Under the pieces are notes generated by a model. That model saw nothing but the letters and a program-made list of their open reading frames with translations. It had not been told where the DNA came from and made no database searches. 64,000 nt of DNA from Gammaproteobacteria bacterium. Lineage in GTDB: Bacteria; Pseudomonadota; Gammaproteobacteria; UBA6429; Thiohalophilaceae. The DNA lies in NCBI GenBank assembly GCA_016194635.1, contig JACQBC010000001.1, positions 62,001 through 126,000 on the forward strand, given 5' to 3'. The translations under genes were made by a program, and so were the position numbers. Shown one piece after another: positions 1 to 8,685 of this stretch (position 1 is its first letter; the number at the start of each line of letters is the position of its first letter).

Positions 1-162
1 GCGCAAGGTATGACGATTCTGTTGGTGGAACAAAACGCCAAGCTCGCCTTGCAAATCAGTCAACGCGCTTATGTAATGGAAAATGGCCGTATCACCCTCA
101 GCGGGGTTGCTGCAGCGCTGCTCGCCAACCCCCAGGTGCAACAAGCGTATCTTGGCGGATAA
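1..162 (+). CDS. ABC transporter ATP-binding protein, C-terminal end (LivF type)
   Basis: The reading frame is open from the first base and stops at TAA 160-162, so only the last 53 residues are present. The visible part begins AQGMTILLVEQNAKLAL, the switch/H-loop region typical of branched-chain amino acid (LivF/UrtE-like) ATPases, where a VEQN motif replaces the usual THD. It ends with a typical YLGG tail. The family energises import of branched-chain amino acids, or urea in the Urt branch; the substrate cannot be decided from this fragment. The stop codon lies two bases before a long inverted-repeat element. Confidence 0.85.
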   Translation, partial: AQGMTILLVEQNAKLALQISQRAYVMENGRITLSGVAAALLANPQVQQAYLGG

Positions 163-163
163 A

Positions 164-297
164 TACTACTGAGTCACATAGAAAGGATACCCTCCTATCA
201 AGACCGTCAGCCGCAGGGATGCGGCTGTCGAGTCTACAGGGAGGTATTGACGGCGTGTCTTGGTGGGAGGGTCTCCTTTCCATGTGACTCAGTAATA
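164..297. repeat. Hairpin-core intergenic element, copy 1
   Basis: Arms at 164-203 and 258-297 are inverted copies with a few mismatches (for example TACTGAGTCACAT against its complement). Between them lies the family core: CCGTCA 204-209 can pair with TGACGG 248-253, enclosing a hairpin GCCGCA-GGGA-TGCGGC and a second small hairpin around CTACAGGGAGGTA. The element fills the gap between two convergent genes. The arms closely match those of the copy at 39586-39718. There is no T-run, so it is not a standard intrinsic terminator. Confidence 0.85.
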
Positions 298-373
298 AAT
301 ACGTCCCTGCCGCGGGCTTGCGGGCATTCAATGTGGAACTCCATGCTTAGAGCCGTATATTGTTGTAGCATTT

Positions 374-1084
374 TCAATAAACGGATAATAACCGTGATAC
401 CACGGTGTTAACCGGTTGGCTTCGCAGTTGTTGCGGAGAACCGGTTTGAACAATCCGGCCGTGATCGTAAATGATCAATGTATCGGCGATACTACTGGCC
501 TCATCGATGTCGTGGGTGACGAGGATAATTGGTATCTTAAATAGATCCTTGATCGTGAGTAGATAATTGCGCATTTCATGGCGCAAGGGCCGGTCTAACG
601 CGGAGAACGGTTCATCGAGCAATAAGGCGTGGGGTTGGCGCATTAACGCCCGCGCCAGCGCCACCCGTTGTTTTTGCCCGCCGGAAATTTCATGCGGATA
701 ACGCGATTCCAAGCCGTCCAATTTAAAGGTATGGATCATCGCGCGCGCTTTTTCCAGGTTCGCCTGTTTGGATAGATCGGTTGTTCCATACAAGATATTC
801 TTTAATACCCGCATGTGTGGAAACAAGGCTAAATCCTGAAACACATAACCGAAGGCGCGTTGTTGGGGTGGAAGGTTAATTCCCTTCACATGATCGAAAT
901 AACAGGCCCCGTCCAAAACAATCCGGCCTACATCCGGGGTTATCAACCCGGCCAATAATTGCAAGGTCATGGTTTTACCGGCACCGGAAAAACCAAATAA
1001 TACCGCGGATTGGTTCTCGATTGCCCATTCGACATCAAGTGTAAAACCATTGACCTTCTTTACCAACTGTACTTGCAGACCCAC
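374..1084 (-). CDS. modC: Molybdate ABC transporter ATP-binding protein, short form
   Basis: ATPase that drives molybdate import through ModB. It carries Walker A GFSGAGKT, the signature ISGGQKQRVALARAL and Walker B LLLDEPFSAL, followed by the H-loop THD. I choose the GTG at 1084, which shares its G with the modB stop codon (TAGTG), giving 236 residues; an upstream in-frame ATG at 1177 would overlap modB by about 90 bases. ModC proteins are usually near 350 residues with a C-terminal molybdate-binding TOBE/MOP domain. That domain is absent here, and the protein ends soon after the ATPase core. It is the last gene of the modABC cluster. Confidence 0.9.
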   Translation of the reverse strand: MGLQVQLVKKVNGFTLDVEWAIENQSAVLFGFSGAGKTMTLQLLAGLITPDVGRIVLDGACYFDHVKGINLPPQQRAFGYVFQDLALFPHMRVLKNILYGTTDLSKQANLEKARAMIHTFKLDGLESRYPHEISGGQKQRVALARALMRQPHALLLDEPFSALDRPLRHEMRNYLLTIKDLFKIPIILVTHDIDEASSIADTLIIYDHGRIVQTGSPQQLRSQPVNTVVSRLLSVY

Positions 1085-1749
1085 TACAGCAGTCTCCGGC
1101 TGTAACGATTGGCGGCGTATAAAAATACGCCCGACATCAGCGTTAGCAGCAACACCATTAAATGCACCCTTGACCAATCGCCATCACTGGCGAGGTTATA
1201 AATTGCAATCGGCATGGTATCGGTTTTACCAGGAAGATTACCGGCAATCATCAAGGTCGCGCCAAACTCCCCCAAGGCACGCGCAAATGACAAAATCGTG
1301 CCCGCCACAATACCGCGACGGGCCAAGGGCAATACCACCTGGGTTGCGGTATGCCACTCGGAGTGGCCCAACGTATAAGAGGCGTTAATCAAATTTTTAT
1401 CGACGGACTCGATCGCAGCGCGGGCGGTTTTTATCATCAAGGGTAGCGCAACAACGAATGAAGCCAGCACCGCCGCATACCAGGTGAAGGTGATACTCAA
1501 GCCGATCCAGTCATACAGATAGTGTCCGAGCAAGCCATTGCGGCCAAAAATAACTATTAAATAATAACCCGTCACGGTCGGCGGCAACACCAAGGGCAGG
1601 GTGAGTACTACATCGAGGATTTCCCGGCCTCTGAAATCACGGCGCGCCAGAAAATAGGCCGTCGGTATGCCTACGACTAAAATCAGTAGCGTCGACACAA
1701 TGGCCACACGCAGTGACAAGGTGATCGAAAATACGATGGATTCATCCAT
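1084..1749 (-). CDS. modB: Molybdate ABC transporter permease
   Basis: Inner-membrane permease of 221 residues with about five hydrophobic segments. The cytoplasmic EAA-like loop for docking to the ATPase is visible around ARRGIVAGTILSFARALGEFGATLMIAG. The ATG at 1749 follows modA by eight bases and its stop overlaps the modC start, so the three genes are one transcription unit. Length and sequence fit ModB; a tungstate-specific TupB is less likely because modA and modC also look molybdate-type. Confidence 0.93.
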   Translation of the reverse strand: MDESIVFSITLSLRVAIVSTLLILVVGIPTAYFLARRDFRGREILDVVLTLPLVLPPTVTGYYLIVIFGRNGLLGHYLYDWIGLSITFTWYAAVLASFVVALPLMIKTARAAIESVDKNLINASYTLGHSEWHTATQVVLPLARRGIVAGTILSFARALGEFGATLMIAGNLPGKTDTMPIAIYNLASDGDWSRVHLMVLLLTLMSGVFLYAANRYSRRLL

Positions 1750-1757
1750 ACGCTAAC

Positions 1758-2576
1758 TCAGTCGCGGGCGGCAAAGCCGTATTTTGCCAAAATTTGCTTA
1801 GCCTCGGTAGACAATACCAGCGAAACAAACCGCGCGGCGGCGCGCTGCTGTTGCGTACCATTGATTATCGCGATGGGATAGATCACGGGGGCATGGCTTG
1901 CCGCCGGCGCCGTCGCTAACACGTCGATCGGCGCATTCAACGTAGCTACATCGCTGGCATAGACCAACCCCGCATCCACTTCACCGCGCGCAACATAATC
2001 CAGCACCTGACGAACATTTCCGGCGTATATCAGTTTGTCCGCCACGACAGTGTATAATTGATAATAGTCCAACACTTGCATGGCGTAACGTCCGGCAGGC
2101 ACGCTCTTGGGATTACCGATCGCTAGCAACTTGATAGTATTTGCCGACAATCCACCAAACGAGGATAGGCCGGTTTTTGCTCCCTGCGGAGCAATAAGGA
2201 CAATACGGTTAGATGCAAAATTGCTGCGCGAACCCGCACGCAACAGTCCTTTTCGCTCAATTAAATCCATGTCTTGTTGCGCTGCCGAGGCGAACACATC
2301 CACTGGCGCGCCGCCGATGATCTGTAACGCCAGGTCGCCTGATGCGCCAAAATTAAAATTGACATGGGTGGCATAGTTTGTCTCGTAGATTTTGGCGAGT
2401 TCTATGAACGATTTTTTTAAACTGATGGCCGCCGCAACCGTAATTTCGTTGTCCGCGCTGGAATACGCAGCGAATGGCGCAAACAATACTGCCGCCAGCA
2501 CGATCAACCCTAAATAAATCTGCCGCGGGAGAGAACGGCTTTTGGAGGGTGTAGGTAGAGCAATACAAGCAGTCAT
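1758..2576 (-). CDS. modA: Molybdate ABC transporter periplasmic binding protein
   Basis: Secreted solute-binding protein that captures molybdate for ModB/ModC. With the ATG at 2576 the product has a basic N-terminus and a hydrophobic signal core (IYLGLIVLAAVLFAPFAAYSSA), then the mature ModA start ITVAAAISLKKSF, and later the ligand-site stretch GASGDLALQI with FASAAQQDM. A longer version from ATG 2639 overlaps the upstream gene and would bury the signal peptide, so I prefer 2576. No clear ModE operator is visible upstream. First gene of modABC. Confidence 0.9.
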   Translation of the reverse strand: MTACIALPTPSKSRSLPRQIYLGLIVLAAVLFAPFAAYSSADNEITVAAAISLKKSFIELAKIYETNYATHVNFNFGASGDLALQIIGGAPVDVFASAAQQDMDLIERKGLLRAGSRSNFASNRIVLIAPQGAKTGLSSFGGLSANTIKLLAIGNPKSVPAGRYAMQVLDYYQLYTVVADKLIYAGNVRQVLDYVARGEVDAGLVYASDVATLNAPIDVLATAPAASHAPVIYPIAIINGTQQQRAAARFVSLVLSTEAKQILAKYGFAARD

Positions 2577-2628
2577 TACCGACGGCTGGATGATCACCGT
2601 CACGCCATAACTGGGTAATTCCCAAGTC

Positions 2629-3123
2629 TCAAGATCCATTTAGGGTCCGCCGGTAGGTTTCTTGAATAATCAAGGCATCGTAACTGGCTCGATGGCGTTG
2701 CAGTTGGAGTTCGTGGACCACGCCTTGTTTGGTGGAATCCCAGCTCGTTATTTGCTGCTCATTGAGGATATTTTCCAGTGGGCTGATAAAAAAATTCTGT
2801 TTCACCCTGGCGGCTGCAAACAGACAAATAATCCAGGGTTTATCAACCACCCAGCCGTCGCTGTAAACGGTATGATTTTGCAACAAGGCATTGAGTTCGG
2901 TCGCAACCTGTTGAACCGGTTTACCATGGCAGCGCAGCGTCTCGCGGGTAATACCGTGGATATGGGCGGCACGCTCATCCCAGTGTTTCCATTCATCGAT
3001 AGGTTGGATCAATGCGCAATAACGTTGCAGCGGTGCTAACGCCAGACCCACTTCGATGGGATAGCTATCCTGCCCAAACCCCGAGGCCTCAATATCGATT
3101 ATATAAGGTATCTGTTTGCGCAT
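2629..3123 (-). CDS. DEDDh-type 3'-5' exonuclease domain protein
   Basis: A 164-residue single-domain nuclease of the DnaQ/RNase T fold. Exo I is DIEASG near residue 10, Exo II lies around YSDGWVVDKPW near 90, and Exo III is HRASYDALI near 145, giving the DEDD set with the histidine spaced for the DEDDh class. Substrate (RNA or DNA) cannot be told. It is too short for DnaQ epsilon with its polymerase-binding tail and is not a clear match to RNase T or Orn. Its 3' end runs up to modA, so the two may be co-transcribed. Confidence 0.8.
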   Translation of the reverse strand: MRKQIPYIIDIEASGFGQDSYPIEVGLALAPLQRYCALIQPIDEWKHWDERAAHIHGITRETLRCHGKPVQQVATELNALLQNHTVYSDGWVVDKPWIICLFAAARVKQNFFISPLENILNEQQITSWDSTKQGVVHELQLQRHRASYDALIIQETYRRTLNGS

Positions 3124-3193
3124 TTACCACACAACGTGTGATCCGAACCTGACAATAGCATAGTCGAAATAATATTCAGATAATGTGTAAACT

Positions 3194-5839
3194 TCATAAC
3201 ACACGTACCGTCGGTGGGCCGTCCTCAAGATCGGCAACAGCGGGGGTCCGATTATTCAAGATATTCATCGAAGCAGTGGCCAATAAATTTAACAAATCGG
3301 CCTCGAACAGGGGCGGACTAAAATAAAACCCTTGATAATATTCGCAGCCTATCGCATGCAATTGGTCGCGTTGGGTAACGGTTTCCACGCCTTCCGCGAT
3401 CACTTGCAAATCCATATGCTTGCCAATGGCCACAATCGTCGCCACCAACGGATGGCCGCGCTGCGAGGAAAGTTCGGCGACGAAAGATTCGTCGATCTTT
3501 AAAATATCCAACGGCAGGCTCTTTAAATAGGAAAGCGCGGAATAACCCGTGCCAAAATCGTCTAACGCAATACGCAGCCCCATTTCGCGTAACTGGTGTA
3601 ATTTATCGATGGTTTCCTTAACATCATACAGCAAGGCCGATTCAGTGATTTCCAGGATCAGACGGCGGGTATCCATCCCATGGCGATGCATAGCCTTGGC
3701 CGTTTGTTCTACAAAATCAGAACGGGCAAACTGCCATGGGCTTACATTGATGGCGATATGTCCCGTAAAAGAGTCTGTCTGGGCTCTCCAGCGCGACAAC
3801 GCCTCACAGGCCTGTTGTAACACCCAGCCACCAATCGCATGAATCGCGCCGGTCTCTTCGGCCACGGGTATGAATAACGCCGGTGATATATCGCCTAATT
3901 CCGGGTCACGCCAACGTAATAAGGCTTCAACCCCTATCACCTTGCCAGTGGAGGTGACCTGAGGTTGAAACGCCAGACGAAAATTCCCGTTTTGCTGCGC
4001 CTCATGAATACCCCGTTCCAGGTGTAAACGTTCTTTTATCGCTGTCTGCATACTCGGTTTATAAAACTCAACCGTGCCTCGCCCGGCCTTTTTTGCCCGG
4101 TACAAAGCCATGTCGGCACGCCGCAAGATATCCAATTCCGTGGCGTCAGCGTCGGGAAATTCTACGATACCAATACTCACCCCAATATTTAATAATCGAT
4201 CACCCATCAGCAATGGATTGGATAATTCGTTTAATATCGTCTTGGCCAATGCTAGGGCGCTGTCACCGACAGCAGTCTGTGTTACCGCCGCAACTTGCAA
4301 GACCACCACAAATTCATCGCCTCCCATTCTGGCGGCGAACGCCTGGGCAGAGATAATCGCGCGCAACCGCCTGCCCACTTCGCGCAACACGGCGTCACCC
4401 ACTTCGTGACTCAGGGCGTCATTGATGGTTTTAAAATGATCTAAGTCGAGCAATAACAACGCACCTTGGCACTCACCCGCCTGTGACTGCGACAACACCT
4501 CGGACAGATGCAAGTGTAAGGCGGCGCGATTGGGCAATTGCGTTAAATAATCTTCATAGGCCATCCGCTGAATTTTTTGTTCGGCCTGCAAACGTTGAAT
4601 TTCGGCTGCCGCGCGCGCCGCCACGATCCCCATCATATCAACCATCAACTCGATGTCTTGCAAGGGTCGCATCGCCATAATAACAATTAAACCCAAGGGT
4701 TGATTATTAGCGTCAAACAGCGGTGTGCCGATGTAACTTTCAATCGCCCATTCTTTTAAAAGTTCATCCTGCGGAAAACGATCACTTACCGAGTGTAAGT
4801 AGACACATGTGGTTTGGCCCACCACCCCTGCGCAGGGACTATGTGTAAGTGAATATTGTATATTCTTGGTCACCACACCTTGACGGTATAACGCCAAGGT
4901 GGTGACGTAGTGGGACGAAGCTGTATCCACGGTCCCAATAAAGGCATAATCAGCGTTAAACATCCTGGCTAATTCTGTCACTACCTCACGAAAAAATAAC
5001 TCACCGGTCTGCCGCGACATCCCTTCAACCAAATGCCGCAGCGCGGCTTCGATCCGCTGCCGCTGCGCCACTTCAATTTGCAAGGTAGTGGTGGCCTTAT
5101 TAAGCCGTACCGTACTATGGTGTAATTCCATTCCCATGCCAACGCTCATCAGCGCGGCAAACCCTAGAAATGCAAAACCCGAGGTGTAGAAGAAATTGAT
5201 AATGCCGTTATCAATTAACAACCCTTCAATCCCGGCGATCAGCATCAACACTAAACAAATACTTAATAACACCGCCGCGCGGCGTGATCCGCTGCGAAAC
5301 TGCACGAACGCGCGCCCTATCGCCCAACCAAACACCGCCCAGTTAAGTATCCGCACTTCCATATTACCGATCGCCACTTCACCCCGAAAACGGGACAATA
5401 CTTCCCCCCAGGGAAGCCGTATTGTTCCATCGGCAATCAAGCCGTTATATCGAACACTATAGGGGGCAGAATAATTTTCTAGTAATAGAACACCCACGGC
5501 GATCACCACTAGGATAATCCAAGGGGGTAAGCGCGCTTGTTTCGTGTATAACCCCACGAACACAAAAAATGCCGGATGGAACAACAGGACATACATTGAT
5601 TGCATACGTAAGGCATCCGCTGCCACCCACACCGATGGGGTATGGTAATAAATCGCCATACTGTATTGGTAACCGGCGGCGCATAAGCAGGTAAACGCGA
5701 ACGCCAAATAGAGCGGCACGCGTTGCCCCACAATACCCACTACCGCCGACTGCACGCCGGTATACAGGATAATACCCGCACTCACCCAAAACGCGGGGAT
5801 TACAAACGCCGAAGGGATAGTTGCAACTGTGCTTTCCAT
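3194..5839 (-). CDS. Membrane GAF-GGDEF-EAL c-di-GMP enzyme
   Basis: A large protein (888 residues from a TTG at 5860; 881 from the ATG at 5839, used here; neither has a strong ribosome site). Residues about 20-245 form some seven hydrophobic segments, followed by a short coiled coil, a GAF domain (about 275-420), a GGDEF domain with intact RMGGDEF near 511, and an EAL domain. The EAL domain has EALLR, NVSPWQF, EITES, DDFGTGYS, DILKID and EGVET, so the phosphodiesterase residues are complete. There is no RxxD inhibitory site before GGDEF. Both activities may be possible; the net direction cannot be read. Confidence 0.92.
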   Translation of the reverse strand: MESTVATIPSAFVIPAFWVSAGIILYTGVQSAVVGIVGQRVPLYLAFAFTCLCAAGYQYSMAIYYHTPSVWVAADALRMQSMYVLLFHPAFFVFVGLYTKQARLPPWIILVVIAVGVLLLENYSAPYSVRYNGLIADGTIRLPWGEVLSRFRGEVAIGNMEVRILNWAVFGWAIGRAFVQFRSGSRRAAVLLSICLVLMLIAGIEGLLIDNGIINFFYTSGFAFLGFAALMSVGMGMELHHSTVRLNKATTTLQIEVAQRQRIEAALRHLVEGMSRQTGELFFREVVTELARMFNADYAFIGTVDTASSHYVTTLALYRQGVVTKNIQYSLTHSPCAGVVGQTTCVYLHSVSDRFPQDELLKEWAIESYIGTPLFDANNQPLGLIVIMAMRPLQDIELMVDMMGIVAARAAAEIQRLQAEQKIQRMAYEDYLTQLPNRAALHLHLSEVLSQSQAGECQGALLLLDLDHFKTINDALSHEVGDAVLREVGRRLRAIISAQAFAARMGGDEFVVVLQVAAVTQTAVGDSALALAKTILNELSNPLLMGDRLLNIGVSIGIVEFPDADATELDILRRADMALYRAKKAGRGTVEFYKPSMQTAIKERLHLERGIHEAQQNGNFRLAFQPQVTSTGKVIGVEALLRWRDPELGDISPALFIPVAEETGAIHAIGGWVLQQACEALSRWRAQTDSFTGHIAINVSPWQFARSDFVEQTAKAMHRHGMDTRRLILEITESALLYDVKETIDKLHQLREMGLRIALDDFGTGYSALSYLKSLPLDILKIDESFVAELSSQRGHPLVATIVAIGKHMDLQVIAEGVETVTQRDQLHAIGCEYYQGFYFSPPLFEADLLNLLATASMNILNNRTPAVADLEDGPPTVRVL

Positions 5840-6039
5840 GAGGAAGTTTGTGTGACCCAACTCTTAGAAGTTTAGTTGTTAAATGCAATCATGAAATATC
5901 CGGTTAATAGTATTTTTGCTAAACAACCTTCTGTTATCACAAGCTTTTTTATGGGTGATGCTTAAATATCGCGATTTACCCCCCATTTTACTCGCCGTAA
6001 GGCCCCACCGCAGCTGTTCGCTTCCCTGCCTGCAAATGT

Positions 6040-7773
6040 TCACTCGGAAGTCTTACCTTCTCGATTGCTGTCGCGCTGTTGTTTGATCAGCGCCGCCGCC
6101 GATTCAATGTCATTCGTAAGATGGTAGGTGGTCATGCCGGGCGCAATGCCGTAACGCTGTAATTTTCCCGCAACATTCGCTTTTACATGGCACAAGAATA
6201 ACTTAATATGCCGTTTGCGTAATTCATTGATCGTCGATTCCAGGGTCATCATTGCGGTAACATCCAGCATACTGACATCGCGCATGTCTAACACAATGAA
6301 ACGTGTGGCCTTATCCACCAACAACAGGGTCTTTAAAGCCTTGTAAGCCGCACCAAAAAATAAAGGGCCATCGATGTCATACACCACGACATCGGGAATA
6401 TCGGCCAGTGCATGGGTGTGGGTTTTGTGGTCCACTAACGAACTACCGGTAAGATCAATCATGCGACGGATAAACACTAGTGAGGCCAATGCCAGTCCGG
6501 CCGCCACTGCGATCTGCATGTCCAGAAACACCGTCAGTAAAAAACAGGTCACAAACACGGCAGCATCGGAACGTGGCGCCTTGCGGATGATCCGCACGGC
6601 GTGCCGCGCTTCACTCATGTTCCACGCCACAATGGTTAAAATCGCCGCCATCGAGGCCATCGGTATATACCCCAACCAATGCGCCAATACCAGCATCGCC
6701 AATAAGACGGTGAGGCCATGCACCACCGCCGCCAGCGGCGCGGTTGCCCCGGCACGGACATTGGTCGCAGTGCGCGCAATGGCCGCGGTGGCGGGAATGC
6801 CCCCAAACATAGCCACGCATAGATTACCGATTCCCTGGCCGATCAATTCCGCGTCGGAATGGTGCTTAAATCCGCTCATGCCGTCGGAGACCACCGCGCA
6901 CAACAAAGACTCCAACGCGCCCAATACCGCAATTGCAAACGCCGCTCCCAATAACATTTGAATCAAATTCAGCGATAATCCGATGGGTTGTCCATTGGGC
7001 GCGGGCAGGTTCCAGGGTAAAATGAGTTGTGGCAGCATCTCGGGTATGCCCGTGCCGCTGACACCGTTGAGCGTGTAACTAAAACGCGAAGCGATCGTGT
7101 CGACGGGGAAATTCACTAGGAAGGTATTGAACAGTCCTCCCAATAAGGCCCCCACCACCAACGCCACCAGATAAGGTGGGATACGGGTGGTGATCCGTTT
7201 TACCACGCCGATGGTCGCAAAGGTCGCACAGGCAATCACTAACTCCTGCCAGCGCAGGCTGGGTAAGGCTTTGATCAGCGCGATAAGTTTTTCATGATAG
7301 TGAATACCGTCACTCGCCGTGTGCAGACCTAATAAATCTTTAAGCTGCAGTGTGGCGATCACCGCGCCGATCCCCGCGGTAAACCCCACGATCACCGGAT
7401 AGGGAATCACCTGAATGATCCGGCCAAGCCGTAATAGCCCAAAACCGATCAAGATCAGACCGGCCAAAAATCCGCTCACCAATAAACCACCCAGGCCGTA
7501 AGTCTGGACAATCGGCAATAATACCACCACGAACGCGGCGGTTGGACCGGAGACATTGACCCGCGATCCTCCTGTAATCGCGATGATGATGCCACCTAAA
7601 ATGGCTGTATATAAACCGTGTTGCGGCGGCACACCGCTGGCAATCGCCAAGCCCATTGACAAAGGTAAGGCTACGATACCCACGGTAACTCCCGCGAGCA
7701 GATTACGCCGCCAATCGTTGCGCCAACTGGCATCGGCCAGGGACTCACGCAGGGCTGAAAATAACAACGACAT
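6040..7773 (-). CDS. SulP family anion transporter with STAS domain
   Basis: A 577-residue inner-membrane permease with about a dozen hydrophobic segments. The N-terminal family signature is visible (GIVALPLSMGLAIASGVPP, then GSRVNVSGPTAAF). The C-terminal STAS domain starts near residue 445 with VVYDIDGPLFFGAA and VLDMRDVSMLD. SulP members move sulfate, bicarbonate, dicarboxylates or other anions, and substrate cannot be assigned by sequence reading. No carbonic anhydrase lies beside it, which would have suggested bicarbonate uptake. An inverted-repeat element lies about 105 bases upstream of the ATG. Confidence 0.9.
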   Translation of the reverse strand: MSLLFSALRESLADASWRNDWRRNLLAGVTVGIVALPLSMGLAIASGVPPQHGLYTAILGGIIIAITGGSRVNVSGPTAAFVVVLLPIVQTYGLGGLLVSGFLAGLILIGFGLLRLGRIIQVIPYPVIVGFTAGIGAVIATLQLKDLLGLHTASDGIHYHEKLIALIKALPSLRWQELVIACATFATIGVVKRITTRIPPYLVALVVGALLGGLFNTFLVNFPVDTIASRFSYTLNGVSGTGIPEMLPQLILPWNLPAPNGQPIGLSLNLIQMLLGAAFAIAVLGALESLLCAVVSDGMSGFKHHSDAELIGQGIGNLCVAMFGGIPATAAIARTATNVRAGATAPLAAVVHGLTVLLAMLVLAHWLGYIPMASMAAILTIVAWNMSEARHAVRIIRKAPRSDAAVFVTCFLLTVFLDMQIAVAAGLALASLVFIRRMIDLTGSSLVDHKTHTHALADIPDVVVYDIDGPLFFGAAYKALKTLLLVDKATRFIVLDMRDVSMLDVTAMMTLESTINELRKRHIKLFLCHVKANVAGKLQRYGIAPGMTTYHLTNDIESAAALIKQQRDSNREGKTSE

Positions 7774-7878
7774 GGCCTTGGATCATAATGCAGCCACCCC
7801 ATTCCAACAACTGGCGATCCAGCCGAATTTATCGAGTTCCTAATCTAAAAATCGCCAGTACCGCCCAGGGATAACGAA

Positions 7879-8039
7879 GGCGTCGGCGGCCACCGGGGCC
7901 GGTCGGTGGCAGGGATGACGCACAAGCCGTGCTTAGTATTACGCCAGGCAGAGGCTGTGAGCGACTGCGCCCCCGAGCTTACATGGACGTATTTACAGCG
8001 AGCCCCTGCCACCGACCGACCCCGGTGACCGCCAACACC
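7879..8039. repeat. Hairpin-core intergenic element, copy 2 (divergent core)
   Basis: Arms 7879-7914 and 8004-8039 are inverted copies over 36 bases (GGTCGGTGGCAGGG pairs with CCCTGCCACCGACC), with four differences. All four are C on the left against T in the complement of the right, so they would be G-U pairs in RNA made from the minus strand. The enclosed region is longer and less conserved than in other copies, but GAGCTTACATGGACGTATT at 7975-7993 matches the second half of the core. It fills the gap between the secreted protein gene and the SulP gene; I see no other gene in 7774-8112. Confidence 0.75.
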
Positions 8040-8112
8040 TGCATCGCCACAACACCAAGCTAGTAATTTTTTGTTGGCCTAAGTCGGTAGTACGACGGAT
8101 CTAGACTATAAA

Positions 8113-8664
8113 TTAACGCACAATGTCATGGATAACATCCAGGATCAGGCGGTTACGTTTATCCATCAACACAATGTCATGATCAACGATCACACGTACA
8201 TAGTTATGATCCGGCAGCCGGCCCAATTTGCGTTCCAAATCTACCGGTAGACCCCGGCCTTGCAGACCCGGCGGTAGAGTTCCATTGCGTTGTAATTGCA
8301 TTTGCAACCCCGGAGGTAATGCTTCACGCTTGGCTAAACCCGGCGGGGTATTGTTGTGTTTGCCATGCTCGTCGTGGTCATGATCATAATCACCATCATC
8401 GTCATCGTCGTGGTCATGGTGTTTGTGTTTATGTCTTTTCTTATGTTTAACGTGTTCATCTCCATCATCATCGTCATATCGATAGCGGGTTTGAGTTTGG
8501 ATTGGTGTTTGGACTTGACCTTGATAAAACCTAGCAACAAATTGCCGGTCTTGATCGGTAAATTGGATCGTGGCTTGTAGCGTGGTACTGAACTGTGCGC
8601 TATGCACCAAGGCGGGACTGGCTGCTAATAAGCACAAATACAGGGTAATGACCTGGGGTCGCAT
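8113..8664 (-). CDS. Secreted His/Asp-rich protein with CigR-like C-terminus
   Basis: A 183-residue exported protein. A signal peptide ending near VHS-AQF is clear, and GAGGAG lies seven bases before the ATG. Residues about 63-103 are a low-complexity run of His, Asp and Lys (KHKKRHKHKHHDHDDDDDGD), a likely metal-binding or charged linker. The C-terminal half has three PPGL repeats, then DHDIVLMDKRNRLILDVI, which resembles the RcnB/CigR-like periplasmic family. Function is unknown; metal binding in the periplasm is an inference from the composition only. Confidence 0.8.
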   Translation of the reverse strand: MRPQVITLYLCLLAASPALVHSAQFSTTLQATIQFTDQDRQFVARFYQGQVQTPIQTQTRYRYDDDDGDEHVKHKKRHKHKHHDHDDDDDGDYDHDHDEHGKHNNTPPGLAKREALPPGLQMQLQRNGTLPPGLQGRGLPVDLERKLGRLPDHNYVRVIVDHDIVLMDKRNRLILDVIHDIVR

Positions 8665-8685
8665 TACATTCTCCTCGAACAGTCG

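Noticed and set aside
98-331. Minus-strand open frame of 77 codons through the first hairpin element
   Set aside because: It lies wholly over the inverted repeat, has no homology I recognise and no ribosome site; the frame is a by-product of the repeat.
8356-8580. Plus-strand frame of hydrophobic residues opposite the His/Asp-rich gene
   Set aside because: It is the complement of GAT/CAT codon repeats and reads as Ile/Val/Met runs; a shadow of low-complexity DNA.
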